Source: Minwuiaceae bacterium (GTDB lineage: Bacteria; Pseudomonadota; Alphaproteobacteria; Minwuiales; Minwuiaceae). From it: a stretch of DNA of 44,739 nucleotides. How positions within the stretch are numbered: the first letter of the stretch is position 1; each line of letters starts with the position of its first letter. Made by a program: the position numbers and the translations under genes. The stretch covers positions 1 to 44,739 of the forward strand of contig JANQEE010000004.1 of assembly GCA_028278525.1 (NCBI GenBank), given 5' to 3'. Positions 9,015-17,428 of the stretch are shown piece by piece. Under the pieces are notes generated by a model. It was not told the origin of the DNA. It ran no database searches and saw only the letters and a program-made list of their open reading frames with translations.

Positions 9015-10319
9015 ATGAGCGAGCGCTACGACGCCATCGTCATCGGGGCCGGCATCATCGGCGCCTGCACCGGGTTCGAACTGGCCAAAAAGGGCCTGAA
9101 GACCCTCAATATCGACAAGCTGCCCGCCGCCGGTTACGGCTCGACCGGCGCGTCCTGCGCCATTATCCGTACGCATTATTCCACCTACGACGGCTGCGCC
9201 ATGGCCTACGAGGGCTATCACTATTGGGACGATTGGGTCGGCTATCTCGGCGTCGAGGACGAGCGTGGCCTCGCCCGCTTCGTCAACACCGGCTGCGCGG
9301 TGATGAAGACCGAGCTCAACCGGAATCTCGCCCCGATCTGCGCCAACATGGACCGTCTCGGCATCCCCTGGCAGGACTGGGACGTCGCGACCCTGAAAGA
9401 GAAGCTGCCGATCTACGATCCGCGCCGCTTCGGCCCGGTGCGCCTGCCGAGCGATCCCGACTTCGGCAAAGCCTCGGACGAGCCGCTCGCCGGCGCCGTC
9501 TTCTTCCCCAAGGCCGGCTACATCACCGACCCGCAGCTCGCCACCCACAACGTCCAGCGCGCGGCGGAAGCGGCCGGCGGAACCTTCCGCTTCAACGCCG
9601 AGATCGTCGAGATCCGCCAATCCGGCGGCCGCATCGCCGGCGTCACGCTTGCCGACGGCCCGGCGATCGACGCGCCGGTCGTGGTCAACGTCGCCGGTCC
9701 GCATTCCTACAAGATCAACCGAATGGCCGGCGTCGAATCCGGCATGACCATCAAGACCCGCGCGCTCCGCCAGGAGGTCGCCCACGTACCGTCGCCCGAC
9801 GGCTTCGATTTCGAGGCCCAGGGGATGGTGACCTCGGACAGCGACATCGGCTGCTACTGCCGGCCGGAGCATGGCAACCACATCCTGATCGGCTCCGAAG
9901 ACCCGGAATGCGACGACCGCGAATGGGTCGATCCGGACGACTTCAACCGCGATTTCACCGAACAGTGGAACGCCCAGGTCTACCGCGTCGCCCAGCGCAT
10001 CCCGGGCCTCGGCATCCCCGGCCAGGCCAAGGGCGTGGTCGACCTCTACGACGTGTCCGACGACTGGATCCCGATCTACGACAAGTCGGACCTCGCCGGC
10101 TTCTACATGGCCGTCGGCTCCAGCGGCAACCAGTTCAAGAACGCGCCGGTCGCCGGCGCCATGATGGCCGAGCTAATCGAGTGCGTGGAAGCCGGCCACG
10201 ACCACGACGCCGACCCAGTAAAGTTCCATCTCCGCCATATCGGCCTCGACATCGACATCGGCTTCTACTCCCGCCGCCGCGAGATCAACCCGGAAAGCAG
10301 CTTCTCGGTACTGGGTTAG
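9015..10319 (+). CDS. FAD-dependent oxidoreductase (DadA/GlyA-oxidase-like, DAO family)
   Basis: A 434-residue flavoprotein of the D-amino-acid oxidase/sarcosine oxidase superfamily. The Rossmann dinucleotide motif AIVIGAGIIGACTGFELAKK is at residues 7-26 and the C-terminal FAD-contacting segment MAVGSSGNQFKNAPVAG lies near residue 370. These enzymes oxidise amino acids or N-methylated amines and pass electrons to oxygen or the respiratory chain. No sarcosine-oxidase gamma/delta or folate-binding domain is present, so a single-subunit dehydrogenase is likely. An SD-like GGAG precedes the ATG. The gene ends in a strong hairpin (10332-10411). The substrate is unknown. Confidence 0.88.
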   Translation: MSERYDAIVIGAGIIGACTGFELAKKGLKTLNIDKLPAAGYGSTGASCAIIRTHYSTYDGCAMAYEGYHYWDDWVGYLGVEDERGLARFVNTGCAVMKTELNRNLAPICANMDRLGIPWQDWDVATLKEKLPIYDPRRFGPVRLPSDPDFGKASDEPLAGAVFFPKAGYITDPQLATHNVQRAAEAAGGTFRFNAEIVEIRQSGGRIAGVTLADGPAIDAPVVVNVAGPHSYKINRMAGVESGMTIKTRALRQEVAHVPSPDGFDFEAQGMVTSDSDIGCYCRPEHGNHILIGSEDPECDDREWVDPDDFNRDFTEQWNAQVYRVAQRIPGLGIPGQAKGVVDLYDVSDDWIPIYDKSDLAGFYMAVGSSGNQFKNAPVAGAMMAELIECVEAGHDHDADPVKFHLRHIGLDIDIGFYSRRREINPESSFSVLG

Positions 10320-10331
10320 ACCCTGTCAATC

Positions 10332-10411
10332 GCCTGGCCGCCCGCTCCCCTTCCCAACCACCCATCAGGGTACCCTTGGGGTGGTTGGGAAGGGGGAGCG
10401 GGCGGCCAGGC
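10332..10411. terminator. Long bidirectional hairpin
   Basis: An approximately 33-bp inverted repeat (left arm starts GCCTGGCCGCCCGCTCCCC, right arm is its complement with one extra C/G) around a 15-nt centre containing GGGTACCC. It sits between the convergent FAD oxidoreductase and VOC genes, 12 and 22 nt from their stops, so it can stop transcription from both sides. Confidence 0.7.
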
Positions 10412-10433
10412 AACCCCGAATAGCGCGCAAGCG

Positions 10434-10808
10434 TTATTCCAAAAAAGTCACCGCCTCGATCCGATTCCCATCCGGATCGCGAATGAACGCCGCGTAATAC
10501 GTATCGCTGTATTGCGGCCTGAGCCCCGGCTCCCCGTCGTCGACGCCGCCGTTCTCCAGCGCGGTCGCGTAGAACGCGTCGACCGATTCGCGGGTCCGCG
10601 TCCTCAGGCAGATATGCACCCCGGAATCCGGCTCGACCGACGCCATGGACTTGCGGACATTGATCCAGAATTCCGGATAGCGTTTGCCGAACCCCACAGT
10701 GTCGGCCCGCTCGACCAGCTTGCTAAGCCCAATCGTCTGCAACAACGGTTCGTAGAACCCCGTGCCCGCGGCCAGGTCGCGAACCGCGACGGAAACGTGA
10801 TCGATCAT
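10434..10808 (-). CDS. VOC (glyoxalase/bleomycin resistance) family protein
   Basis: A 124-residue single VOC-fold protein with two beta-alpha-beta-beta-beta modules. Possible metal ligands are His4 (MIDHVSVAVRD), the histidine in VHICLR and the glutamate in GNRIEAVTF; the RDPDGNRIEAV signature near the C-terminus is typical. The open frame continues upstream, but the recognisable domain begins at the ATG at 10808. It is the last gene of the six-gene minus-strand operon, 34 nt after the alpha/beta hydrolase. Dioxygenase, isomerase or lyase activity is possible; the substrate is unknown. Confidence 0.88.
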   Translation of the reverse strand: MIDHVSVAVRDLAAGTGFYEPLLQTIGLSKLVERADTVGFGKRYPEFWINVRKSMASVEPDSGVHICLRTRTRESVDAFYATALENGGVDDGEPGLRPQYSDTYYAAFIRDPDGNRIEAVTFLE

Positions 10809-10842
10809 GGCTCCCCCCTTTCGATCGGTTGTCAGGAACGCA

Positions 10843-11604
10843 TCACGCCGAAAGGCCGTCCAGAAACCCATCGACGGCCCGGTTGAACGCCGCCGGCTGG
10901 TCCAGATTGGCGGCATGGCCGGCGTCCGGGATCACCACGTGGGTCGATTGCGGGATCTTCGCGGCCATGTATTCGGTGGCGCCCAGGAACGGCGTGTCGT
11001 CGGCGCCGACCAGCACCAGGGTCGGCACGGCGATCGCCGGCAGCGACTGGATGACGCTCGCGTCCCGCTGGGTCAGCATGCCGCGCGCCGCCCCGGCCAG
11101 TCCCGTGGCGTCGCGGTGTTTGCTGGACATCACCTCGCGGCTCGACGACAGGGCGGCGAGCCCGTCCGCCTCCAGCCTGTCTCCCCGCTCCATCGCGCGC
11201 TCGTTCCAGGCGTCGCGCGCCGCGTCTTTCTTGAAGCCCGGCCCGGTGTCGAACAGCATCAGCGCCCGGACACGCTTGGCATGCTTCAGGTTGAACGCGA
11301 GCGACATATAGCCGCCGAGCGACAGGCCGCCCACCACCGCCCGGTCGACGTCGCATGCATCCAGTATCGCGGCCATGTCGGCCACCGTCGCCGTCTCCGA
11401 ATACGCTCCCTGGTCTTCCGGATAGTCGCTTTCCCCATGGCCGCGAAAATCCCAACGGATCACCCGATACCGGTCTTTCAGATGCGCCACCTGTTCGTCC
11501 CACATGCGCGACGTGGCGCTGTAGCCGTGGCTCAGCAACACCGGCGGCCCGTCGCCCTCCGCCTCGTAAAAGATCTTCACCCCGTCGCGGTCCAGATACG
11601 GCAT
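10843..11604 (-). CDS. Alpha/beta-fold hydrolase
   Basis: A 253-residue alpha/beta hydrolase resembling 3-oxoadipate enol-lactonases and carboxylesterases. The oxyanion HG motif is LLSHGYS (about 23-29), the nucleophile elbow is GGLSLGGY (Ser near 95), the acid is Asp in VGADDTPFL and the base is His in PDAGHAANLDQP. The motif RWDFRGHGESDYP is characteristic. It follows the DUF3726-like gene by 58 nt and precedes the VOC gene by 34 nt. It is cytoplasmic (no signal peptide). pcaD function is not supported because no other beta-ketoadipate genes are nearby. Confidence 0.9.
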   Translation of the reverse strand: MPYLDRDGVKIFYEAEGDGPPVLLSHGYSATSRMWDEQVAHLKDRYRVIRWDFRGHGESDYPEDQGAYSETATVADMAAILDACDVDRAVVGGLSLGGYMSLAFNLKHAKRVRALMLFDTGPGFKKDAARDAWNERAMERGDRLEADGLAALSSSREVMSSKHRDATGLAGAARGMLTQRDASVIQSLPAIAVPTLVLVGADDTPFLGATEYMAAKIPQSTHVVIPDAGHAANLDQPAAFNRAVDGFLDGLSA

Positions 11605-11662
11605 GCCCTCGTCCCTAATAACTCGTTATGCCCGGCATGGTACTGCCCTTGCGGCCCTGCCG

Positions 11663-12376
11663 TCACTCGTTGTCGTCGATCTCCGCGCCCGCCCCGCGCC
11701 GCCGCGATTCCCCGGAAGCCGGCACCAGCGTCCGCGCCGCCAGTTCCTGCAGCCGATCCCACGACGCCTGATCCACGGCGACACCCTCGCGCAACGATGC
11801 AGCCAGTCGGCTTTCCAGCGCTTCGTGATCGCAAAGCAAAGGCGGGGAGGGCGGCCCTTTAGAATCGACGTCGCCAACAACGGCCTCGATGCGCAGCGTT
11901 GTCGCCGCGTCCGATAACAGGGCGTCCCCATGGATCGTGACGCCGGTGTCGCCGTCTGCCATCGCGGCGACCTTAGGCGAGTCCCAGGTCAGCCGAAACG
12001 TGCAGCCATCCTCCAAACGCTGCACCGCCGCCGGCAGTAGAAACAGCGGCGAGCGGGCATTCGCCAAGGTGACCGTCTTCAATTCGCCGCGCGCGCCCAG
12101 CGCATCCGCGGCGGCCAGATCGATCAGACCGCCGGCATGGGGCAGCAGCGACGAGCCCTGCGCGTCCCCATAACGTTCCGCGCCGCTGTTTCGCCATGTC
12201 AGGCCGGCGTATTCGAAGTTGGCCAAATCCCGCGCCGCCACCGTCACGCCGGGCAGTCCGCGCGCCTCAAGCCACGCCGCCCCGAAGCCGATATCGCTGT
12301 CGGCCCCGGCGGGTACGCCAACGCCGCAGGCCGCCTTTTCGCAGACCTTCTCGATTTCGTTCAGCGAGACCCGCAT
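11663..12376 (-). CDS. DUF3726-like protein
   Basis: A 237-residue protein starting MRVSLNEIEKVCEKAACGVG. This start and the following segment with GAAWLEARGLPG resemble, from memory, DUF3726 proteins of alphaproteobacteria; there is no established function. No signal peptide or membrane segment is seen; the last 25 residues are charged and low in complexity. It starts 9 nt after the stop of the 563-residue protein, implying co-translation. The first 20 residues look like a small helical element (ELL-type) that could bind a partner, which is only a guess. Confidence 0.65.
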   Translation of the reverse strand: MRVSLNEIEKVCEKAACGVGVPAGADSDIGFGAAWLEARGLPGVTVAARDLANFEYAGLTWRNSGAERYGDAQGSSLLPHAGGLIDLAAADALGARGELKTVTLANARSPLFLLPAAVQRLEDGCTFRLTWDSPKVAAMADGDTGVTIHGDALLSDAATTLRIEAVVGDVDSKGPPSPPLLCDHEALESRLAASLREGVAVDQASWDRLQELAARTLVPASGESRRRGAGAEIDDNE

Positions 12377-12385
12377 GGCCGCGCG

Positions 12386-14077
12386 TCACGCTTCCGGGGC
12401 GGCGAAAATCCAGTCGTCGGCGTCGGCCCGGCCCAACTCGTCGACGGTCGGCGCGCCCTGGTACAGCGTGATCCGCACCCAGCGGTCGGACTTCGGGTCG
12501 AATTTCGACGCGCCGAAGAACGACAGCTTGCAGCGCAGCATGTCGATGGCCAGGCAATCCTCTGCCAGCAGGTTGTCCCGAATCTCCCCGTAGTCGCAGT
12601 CGGCCAGGCTTTGCACGCGGCGAACGATGTGCCGCCACTCCGGCTCGCGCATCAGGAACTCGGCGACCATCTCGCCCGACGCGCCAGTGAGTCGGTCGTA
12701 CAGCCGCCGCACGTCGCGCGCGACACCGGTCCGCATTTCCTTGTCCGCGCCGGGCTCGTGAAAGCGCTCGCCGAGCCTGGGCTCCAGCTTCTCTTCCGAC
12801 ACATACCAGAACAGATGCTGCGCCGCCGGCCGGTCGAAATCGGTCGTAAGCGCCCAGCCGTAGCGATCCTCGATCAGGCGTTTCAGATCGGCCAGAGTCA
12901 TCCGCGGGTCGGTCGCCATCCGCTCGTCCGAACCCATTTGGTTTTCCAGGCCGTCGACCAGGTCGGGATAGGGCTCCAGGATCAGGCTGTTCACCATCTC
13001 CTGCGCCTCGATGGAGAGCTGCTCGCGCGCCCGGCAGGCAATCGCGCCCCATGGCCTCGGCGAGCCCCATGGCCCGTCTTCGACCCACTCTGCGAAGGTC
13101 GCCAACTCAGGCCCCAGCCTTTCGATCCGCGCGGCCAGCCGCGCATCGTCCGTCCGCCACGCCGCGACATGCCGCCGGGCCCGGTCGAGCAACGCCAGGA
13201 AACGCGCCCGGCGCGCCGGTTCCGCCGTCTCCACCGCGCGCACCCGCGCGATGGCCGTCTCCCGCGCCGTAATCCAGCGGTCCAGCAGCTTCGGATGGCC
13301 GACCAGGAACGGCGCCATGCCCAGCCCGGTGGCGTTGCCGATCCCGAGCATCCGTTTCAACTCGGGCGCAAGCCGCACGGCTCCCGCCGGGCTGCGCCGC
13401 GCCGCGACATGGTCGACCAGGTCGAAGGTGAAGGTGCGGATCAGGTAGACGGTCAGCATCTCCGCCTGGAACGGCCCGTTCAATACCGGCCCGTCATGCA
13501 GCACCGGCCGGTCGGCCAGCCCGAACTTGCCGTTGCCGTAGACCGCCGTGGTCCGCATCAGATAACCGACCTCGGCCAGCGCTTGCCTCGGCGGCTGACG
13601 CCCTTCCGCCAGGCTCGCCACCACCGTCTCGAACAGCCGCACGCTCTTGTTGGCGCGGCTCAACACCAGCTCCCGCGCGCTGCACCGGCCCGCCTCCTGC
13701 TTCGGCACGTTTTGCCTGAGCCGCTCGATGGCTTCCGTGTCCGGCCGGCCCAGCGTCAGCGCGAAGGTCGCGTCCCACTTCTCGGCGATCACCCGGTCGC
13801 TCCGTTCCTCCGGCGCCAGCGCGTCGGAAAAGGCGGCCAGGCTGAAATCGCCGTGCGGCGTCTCCACCCGGTAGACCGCGGTGCCGTAGCCGTCGTCGTC
13901 CAAATCGAACCGGGCGCGCGAGATCCGCCAGGCTTCGCGCGCCATCCGCCGCAGCAGGCTGCGCATGAAGCTGATCCGCGTCTGGTGGAACGATCCCAGC
14001 CGTTCCAGCCGCATCACCTCGTCAGCAGGCCGCAGCGGGGCGGCGGGTGGCGCTGCCGTCTCGGCCGCGCGTTTCAC
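12386..14077 (-). CDS. Uncharacterised 563-residue protein
   Basis: I do not recognise this protein. It is soluble in appearance, with no signal peptide and no clear membrane segment, rich in Arg, Glu and aromatic residues, and probably mostly helical. Notable stretches are LGSFHQTRISFMRSLLRRMA (about 28-47), FDLDDDGYGTAVYRVETPHG, GIGNATGLGMAPFLVGHP and a C-terminal CLAIDMLRCKLSFFGASKFD. The density of such conserved-looking motifs suggests an enzyme or a scaffold rather than random sequence. Translation starts at GTG 14077, which overlaps the M19 gene stop (GTGA), and the next gene starts 9 nt later, so the three products are likely made together. Confidence 0.8.
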   Translation of the reverse strand: MKRAAETAAPPAAPLRPADEVMRLERLGSFHQTRISFMRSLLRRMAREAWRISRARFDLDDDGYGTAVYRVETPHGDFSLAAFSDALAPEERSDRVIAEKWDATFALTLGRPDTEAIERLRQNVPKQEAGRCSARELVLSRANKSVRLFETVVASLAEGRQPPRQALAEVGYLMRTTAVYGNGKFGLADRPVLHDGPVLNGPFQAEMLTVYLIRTFTFDLVDHVAARRSPAGAVRLAPELKRMLGIGNATGLGMAPFLVGHPKLLDRWITARETAIARVRAVETAEPARRARFLALLDRARRHVAAWRTDDARLAARIERLGPELATFAEWVEDGPWGSPRPWGAIACRAREQLSIEAQEMVNSLILEPYPDLVDGLENQMGSDERMATDPRMTLADLKRLIEDRYGWALTTDFDRPAAQHLFWYVSEEKLEPRLGERFHEPGADKEMRTGVARDVRRLYDRLTGASGEMVAEFLMREPEWRHIVRRVQSLADCDYGEIRDNLLAEDCLAIDMLRCKLSFFGASKFDPKSDRWVRITLYQGAPTVDELGRADADDWIFAAPEA

Positions 14078-15069
14078 CGGCTTTCCTGCGGGCCGAACGA
14101 CCGCTCGAAGAAATCCAGCCAGTTCAGACCCATGATCCGGTCGACCGCGTCGTCCGAAAAGCCGCGTCGTTTCAGGCCGTCGGCGATGCCTCGAAAATCC
14201 AGGTTGCTGCTAAACCAGGAGACCGGCTCAGGCCAAGCCGCCGCGTCCTTCGATCCCTCGCCGTAATCCACGTCGCGGGTCCAGCGGCCGTTCCGCATCC
14301 ACGCCACCACCTCGTCGCCATGGTCCTGGCAGAGGTCCGACCCGATGCCGACGCGCTCGATCCCCATCAGCTCCACGGCCCGCTCCACCATGGCGCAGAA
14401 GTCCTCCAGCGTGCACGCGGACTTATCCCGCAGGTGATGCGGATAGAGGCTGAGGCCCAGCATGCCGCCGCTCTCACCCAGCGCCTTCAGCACCGTGTCG
14501 GACTTGTTGCGGAGCGCCGGCATCCAGGCATGCGGATTGGCGTGGGTGATCGCGATCGGCCGCTCGGAAATCTCCATCGCCTCCAGCGTCGACCGTTCGG
14601 CGCTGTGCGACATGTCGACCACCAGGCCGACCCGGTTCATTTCGCGGATCACCTGCCGGCCCATCCGGGTGATGCCCGGATCCTCGGCCTCGTAGCAGCC
14701 GGTCGCCAGCAGGCTCTGGTTGTTGTAGCTCAGTTGCATGAAGCGGGCGCCCAGGTCGTGCAGGACCGGCACCAGCCCGATATCGTCCTCGATCGGCGAA
14801 CAGTTCTGAAACCCGAAGACGATCGCCGTCCTGCCTTCCGCCTTGGCGCGGCGGACGTCGTCGGCGGTCCGTCCCGGCACGATCAGGTCGGCATGCTCTT
14901 CGAACCAGCGATTCCACTGGCTGATGTTGGCGACGGTCTCGCGGAAGTTTTCCCAGTAGCAGATCGTCACATGCACGGCGGTGACGCCGCCGTCGTGTAA
15001 CTGGCGGAAGATCTTCGGCGACCACTTGCAGTACTGCAGGCCGTCGATGATGACGCGGTCGTCGGACAT
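14074..15069 (-). CDS. M19 (renal/membrane dipeptidase) family protein with altered metal site
   Basis: A 331-residue member of the M19 amidohydrolase family. The two histidines of the second metal site are kept (His155 in VVDMSHS, His176 in IAITHAN), as is the aspartate of GIGSDLCQD (Asp245). The usual N-terminal HxD pair (DGHND) is replaced: DGLQYCKW has Leu11 and Tyr13, and the bridging glutamate position falls in VFGFQN. The classic binuclear zinc site is therefore incomplete. ATG 15069 is chosen because the homology begins there; the open frame further upstream is antisense-like. It lies 32 nt after the MFS gene and overlaps the 563-residue gene by 4 nt. Dipeptide hydrolysis is uncertain; another hydrolase or lyase role is possible. 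Confidence 0.85.
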   Translation of the reverse strand: MSDDRVIIDGLQYCKWSPKIFRQLHDGGVTAVHVTICYWENFRETVANISQWNRWFEEHADLIVPGRTADDVRRAKAEGRTAIVFGFQNCSPIEDDIGLVPVLHDLGARFMQLSYNNQSLLATGCYEAEDPGITRMGRQVIREMNRVGLVVDMSHSAERSTLEAMEISERPIAITHANPHAWMPALRNKSDTVLKALGESGGMLGLSLYPHHLRDKSACTLEDFCAMVERAVELMGIERVGIGSDLCQDHGDEVVAWMRNGRWTRDVDYGEGSKDAAAWPEPVSWFSSNLDFRGIADGLKRRGFSDDAVDRIMGLNWLDFFERSFGPQESR

Positions 15070-15101
15070 TGCCCTAGGGTGCAACAGTCCGGCGGCCGGG
15101 T

Positions 15102-16316
15102 CTACTGTCGGCGGCTCGCCATCGCTCCCAGCAGCAGCAGAACCAACACCAACCCGGCCAGCCCCGCGGACACCGCGAGCAGCGCCGCCGACAGCCCGAA
15201 AGCGCCGGCAATCGGCTGGGTGATCAGCGGCGACAGGAACATGCCCAGAAACATCGTCATGGTCAGCGTGCCCACCATGCGCCCGCGCGTCTCCTCCGGC
15301 ACGATCGACAGCAGCCAGTTCTGGATGTTCGGCGCGAACAGCCCCATCCCGATCATGGCGATGGAGATGCCGGTGACGCCCCAGAACACGCTGGGCGCCA
15401 GGGCCAGCATCCCGTATCCCGCCGCGATGGTCGCGTAGGTAAACGCGCCGACCGTGAACGGGCTCCACCGGCTATGCATTGCCTTGAAGCACATCGCCGA
15501 CGCAACGGAGATCGCCGCCGTCGCGCCGATGGTAAGCCCGATCAGGCCCGGCCGCTCCAGGCCCAGCTCCACAATGCGGAACGGCACCTGCGTCGACATC
15601 ACGAAATAGGCCGCCCCCGACAGCAGGTTCAGCGTGAACAGCGCGATCACCGCCGGCATCAGGCCGCGCGGTAACGAGCCGGCCGATTGTTGAGGCTGCG
15701 ACCGGGCCACGCCGCCGGCGAAGGCCACGCGGAACAGCGGGATCAGCAACAGGGCGATCAGGAACAGGCCGTGCGGCGCGCGCCAGCCGAGTTCGCCGAG
15801 CGCGCCGCCCAGCATCATCGACCCGATGGAGCCGACCGCCAGCAACGCGCCCTGCCGGCCCATCACCTTGGCGCGCGCCTCGCCCTGATACAGATCGCCG
15901 ATCAGGCTGGTGGTCGCGACCATCAGCGTGCCGGTGCCGATGCCAAGCAACGCCCGTGCGCCGAAGATCGCGGGCAGGGTGTCCAGCAGTAAAGGCGCGC
16001 TGCCGCCCAGGCCATAGACCAGCGCGCCTACGGACAGCAGCGGCACCCGGCCGATCCGATCCGCCAGATAGCCGGCGACCGGGGCGAACAGCACGATGAA
16101 CAGCGCCGGCGTCGCCAGAATGACCCGCACCCAGAGATCGGCATTCGGCGTCGCGGCGAAGGCGGCGTGGAAATCCGGCATCGACGCGGCGATGGCCACC
16201 GCCGGCGGCGTCATCAGCGCGGCGGGCAACAGCAGCGCGGCCTGGCGCAGCCCGGCGCCGGTTTCCGTCTTGGCGCCGCTTGCGCCAATACCCGCCTGTT
16301 CGGCCGTTTCCGCCAT
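15102..16316 (-). CDS. Major facilitator superfamily transporter
   Basis: About 404 residues with twelve predicted membrane helices. The MFS motif A between TM2 and TM3 is GYLADRIGRVPLL, and a matching loop with ETRGRMVG lies in the second half (TM8-9 region). The start ATG 16316 (MAETAEQAG) is preferred over an upstream in-frame codon. It is the first gene of the six-gene operon with the M19 protein and the two uncharacterised proteins, so it probably imports or exports the operon's substrate. It is divergent from the peroxiredoxin gene. Confidence 0.9.
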   Translation of the reverse strand: MAETAEQAGIGASGAKTETGAGLRQAALLLPAALMTPPAVAIAASMPDFHAAFAATPNADLWVRVILATPALFIVLFAPVAGYLADRIGRVPLLSVGALVYGLGGSAPLLLDTLPAIFGARALLGIGTGTLMVATTSLIGDLYQGEARAKVMGRQGALLAVGSIGSMMLGGALGELGWRAPHGLFLIALLLIPLFRVAFAGGVARSQPQQSAGSLPRGLMPAVIALFTLNLLSGAAYFVMSTQVPFRIVELGLERPGLIGLTIGATAAISVASAMCFKAMHSRWSPFTVGAFTYATIAAGYGMLALAPSVFWGVTGISIAMIGMGLFAPNIQNWLLSIVPEETRGRMVGTLTMTMFLGMFLSPLITQPIAGAFGLSAALLAVSAGLAGLVLVLLLLGAMASRRQ

Positions 16317-16387
16317 CGTCTCCCCCGTTCGGTTGTCGCCCCGTGGCGGCAATCGTCCGGCGGTTGCGGGACGCTAGCAATTACGTC

Positions 16388-16392
16388 GGAGG
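16388..16392 (+). promoter_or_regulatory. Ribosome binding site deciding the peroxiredoxin start
   Basis: GGAGG lies 6 nt before the ATG at 16399. The later in-frame ATG at 16480 has only a weak SD-like sequence, so the longer product is favoured even though the extra 27 residues are not part of the peroxiredoxin fold. Confidence 0.6.
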
Positions 16393-16398
16393 TAAGAC

Positions 16399-17049
16399 AT
16401 GGAAATTGCCGGATCGTCGCCTACCTATCAGTCTGGCGTCGGCGAGAGTGTTTTTTCGACAATCGATTTGGATAGACCGATGCAACCGCACGATCCGACC
16501 CAGTTACCCGACGACCTGCCGGTGCCGCAGGACGACGGCGCCTGCGCGCACCTGGAAGGCAGCGACCTGCCGGTGCTCGCGCTTGCCTCGACATCCGGCC
16601 GCAATGTCGCGCTCTGCGATCAGCCGTCGACATTCACCGTGTTCTATTGCTACCCGCGCACCGGCCGGCCCGGCCAGGAACTGCCGACCGACTGGAATCT
16701 GATTCCCGGCGCGCGCGGCTGCACGCCGCAATCCTGCGCCTTTCGCGATCACCGGGCGGAGCTCGACCGCCTCGGCGCCGTGGTCTACGGCATCAGCACC
16801 CAGGACACCGACTATCAGCGCGAGGCCGTGGAACGCCTGCACCTGCCGTTCGAACTGCTGTCGGATGCAGACCTCGCGCTCGCCAGGGCGCTGAAGCTGC
16901 CGACCTTCTCGGTCGACGGCATGACGCTGCTGAAGCGCGTCACCTTTATCGCCGCCGGCAACCGGATAGAGAAGGTGTTCTATCCGGTCTTCCCGCCGGA
17001 CCGGAACGCCGACGACGTGATCGCCTGGTTGGAGGAACGCGCCGCTTAA
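16399..17049 (+). CDS. Peroxiredoxin, PrxQ/BCP-like (AhpC/TSA fold)
   Basis: A 216-residue thioredoxin-fold protein that should reduce hydroperoxides. The peroxidatic centre is GARGCTPQSCAFRDH: Cys108 and, five residues on, Cys113, the arrangement of atypical two-cysteine PrxQ enzymes. The following segment VYGISTQDTDYQREAVERLH and the C-terminal half match the fold. The longer start at 16399 is backed by a strong SD; the start at 16480 would give 189 residues. The loop before the active site (RTGRPGQELPTDWNLIPG) is longer than usual. The stop codon TAA shares its bases with the stop of the antisense MAPEG remnant. Confidence 0.87.
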   Translation: MEIAGSSPTYQSGVGESVFSTIDLDRPMQPHDPTQLPDDLPVPQDDGACAHLEGSDLPVLALASTSGRNVALCDQPSTFTVFYCYPRTGRPGQELPTDWNLIPGARGCTPQSCAFRDHRAELDRLGAVVYGISTQDTDYQREAVERLHLPFELLSDADLALARALKLPTFSVDGMTLLKRVTFIAAGNRIEKVFYPVFPPDRNADDVIAWLEERAA

Positions 17050-17250
17050 GCCGCCGCGACCGCCAGATAGAGCGACGCGCCGCCGCCCAGCAGCACCGCG
17101 ACCCAGGTCGCCAGCATGCCGGCCACTCGGTCGAAGGTCGGCGCCTTCACGGCGCTCAGGCCGAACGCGTGCAGCAGCCGCCCGGCCAGGAGAATCAGAC
17201 CGGCGGCGTGCAGCAGCCAAGCCGGCGCGCCGGGCGATTCGGCCGCGTCG
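17046..17250 (-). pseudogene. Truncated MAPEG-family membrane protein
   Basis: Read on the minus strand, the frame ending at TAA (17046-17048) encodes a sequence typical of the C-terminal half of MAPEG proteins: PAWLLHAAGLILLAGRLLHA, then FGLS, then a final hydrophobic segment GMLATWVAVLLGGGASLYLA. The usual first two helices with the conserved HANFAEYVP-type region are missing: upstream of about 17250 the frame is Arg-rich and runs into a stop near 17315, and no start codon or signal is plausible. I read it as the decayed tail of a glutathione/eicosanoid-type membrane protein gene, cut off by a deletion. Confidence 0.65.
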
Positions 17251-17428
17251 TGTCGGTCGCGGCGGGCAGCCGGCGACCGGCGTCGCCGTTTACTGTTTGA
17301 TAACGCTTCCGATTACTGAATCCGTTGACTCGTTCGGACCATCCAAATAAGCATTTCCGCGCGTTGAGAACAGCGCGTAACGCAGACATGAGACAGGGGG
17401 ACACTGCCAAACTACGGAGTTGCAGACT

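Noticed and set aside
12137..14266. A 709-codon plus-strand open frame opposite the 563-residue gene
   Set aside because: It is Arg/Pro/His-rich, has no domain-like content, and is an antisense shadow of a GC-rich gene.
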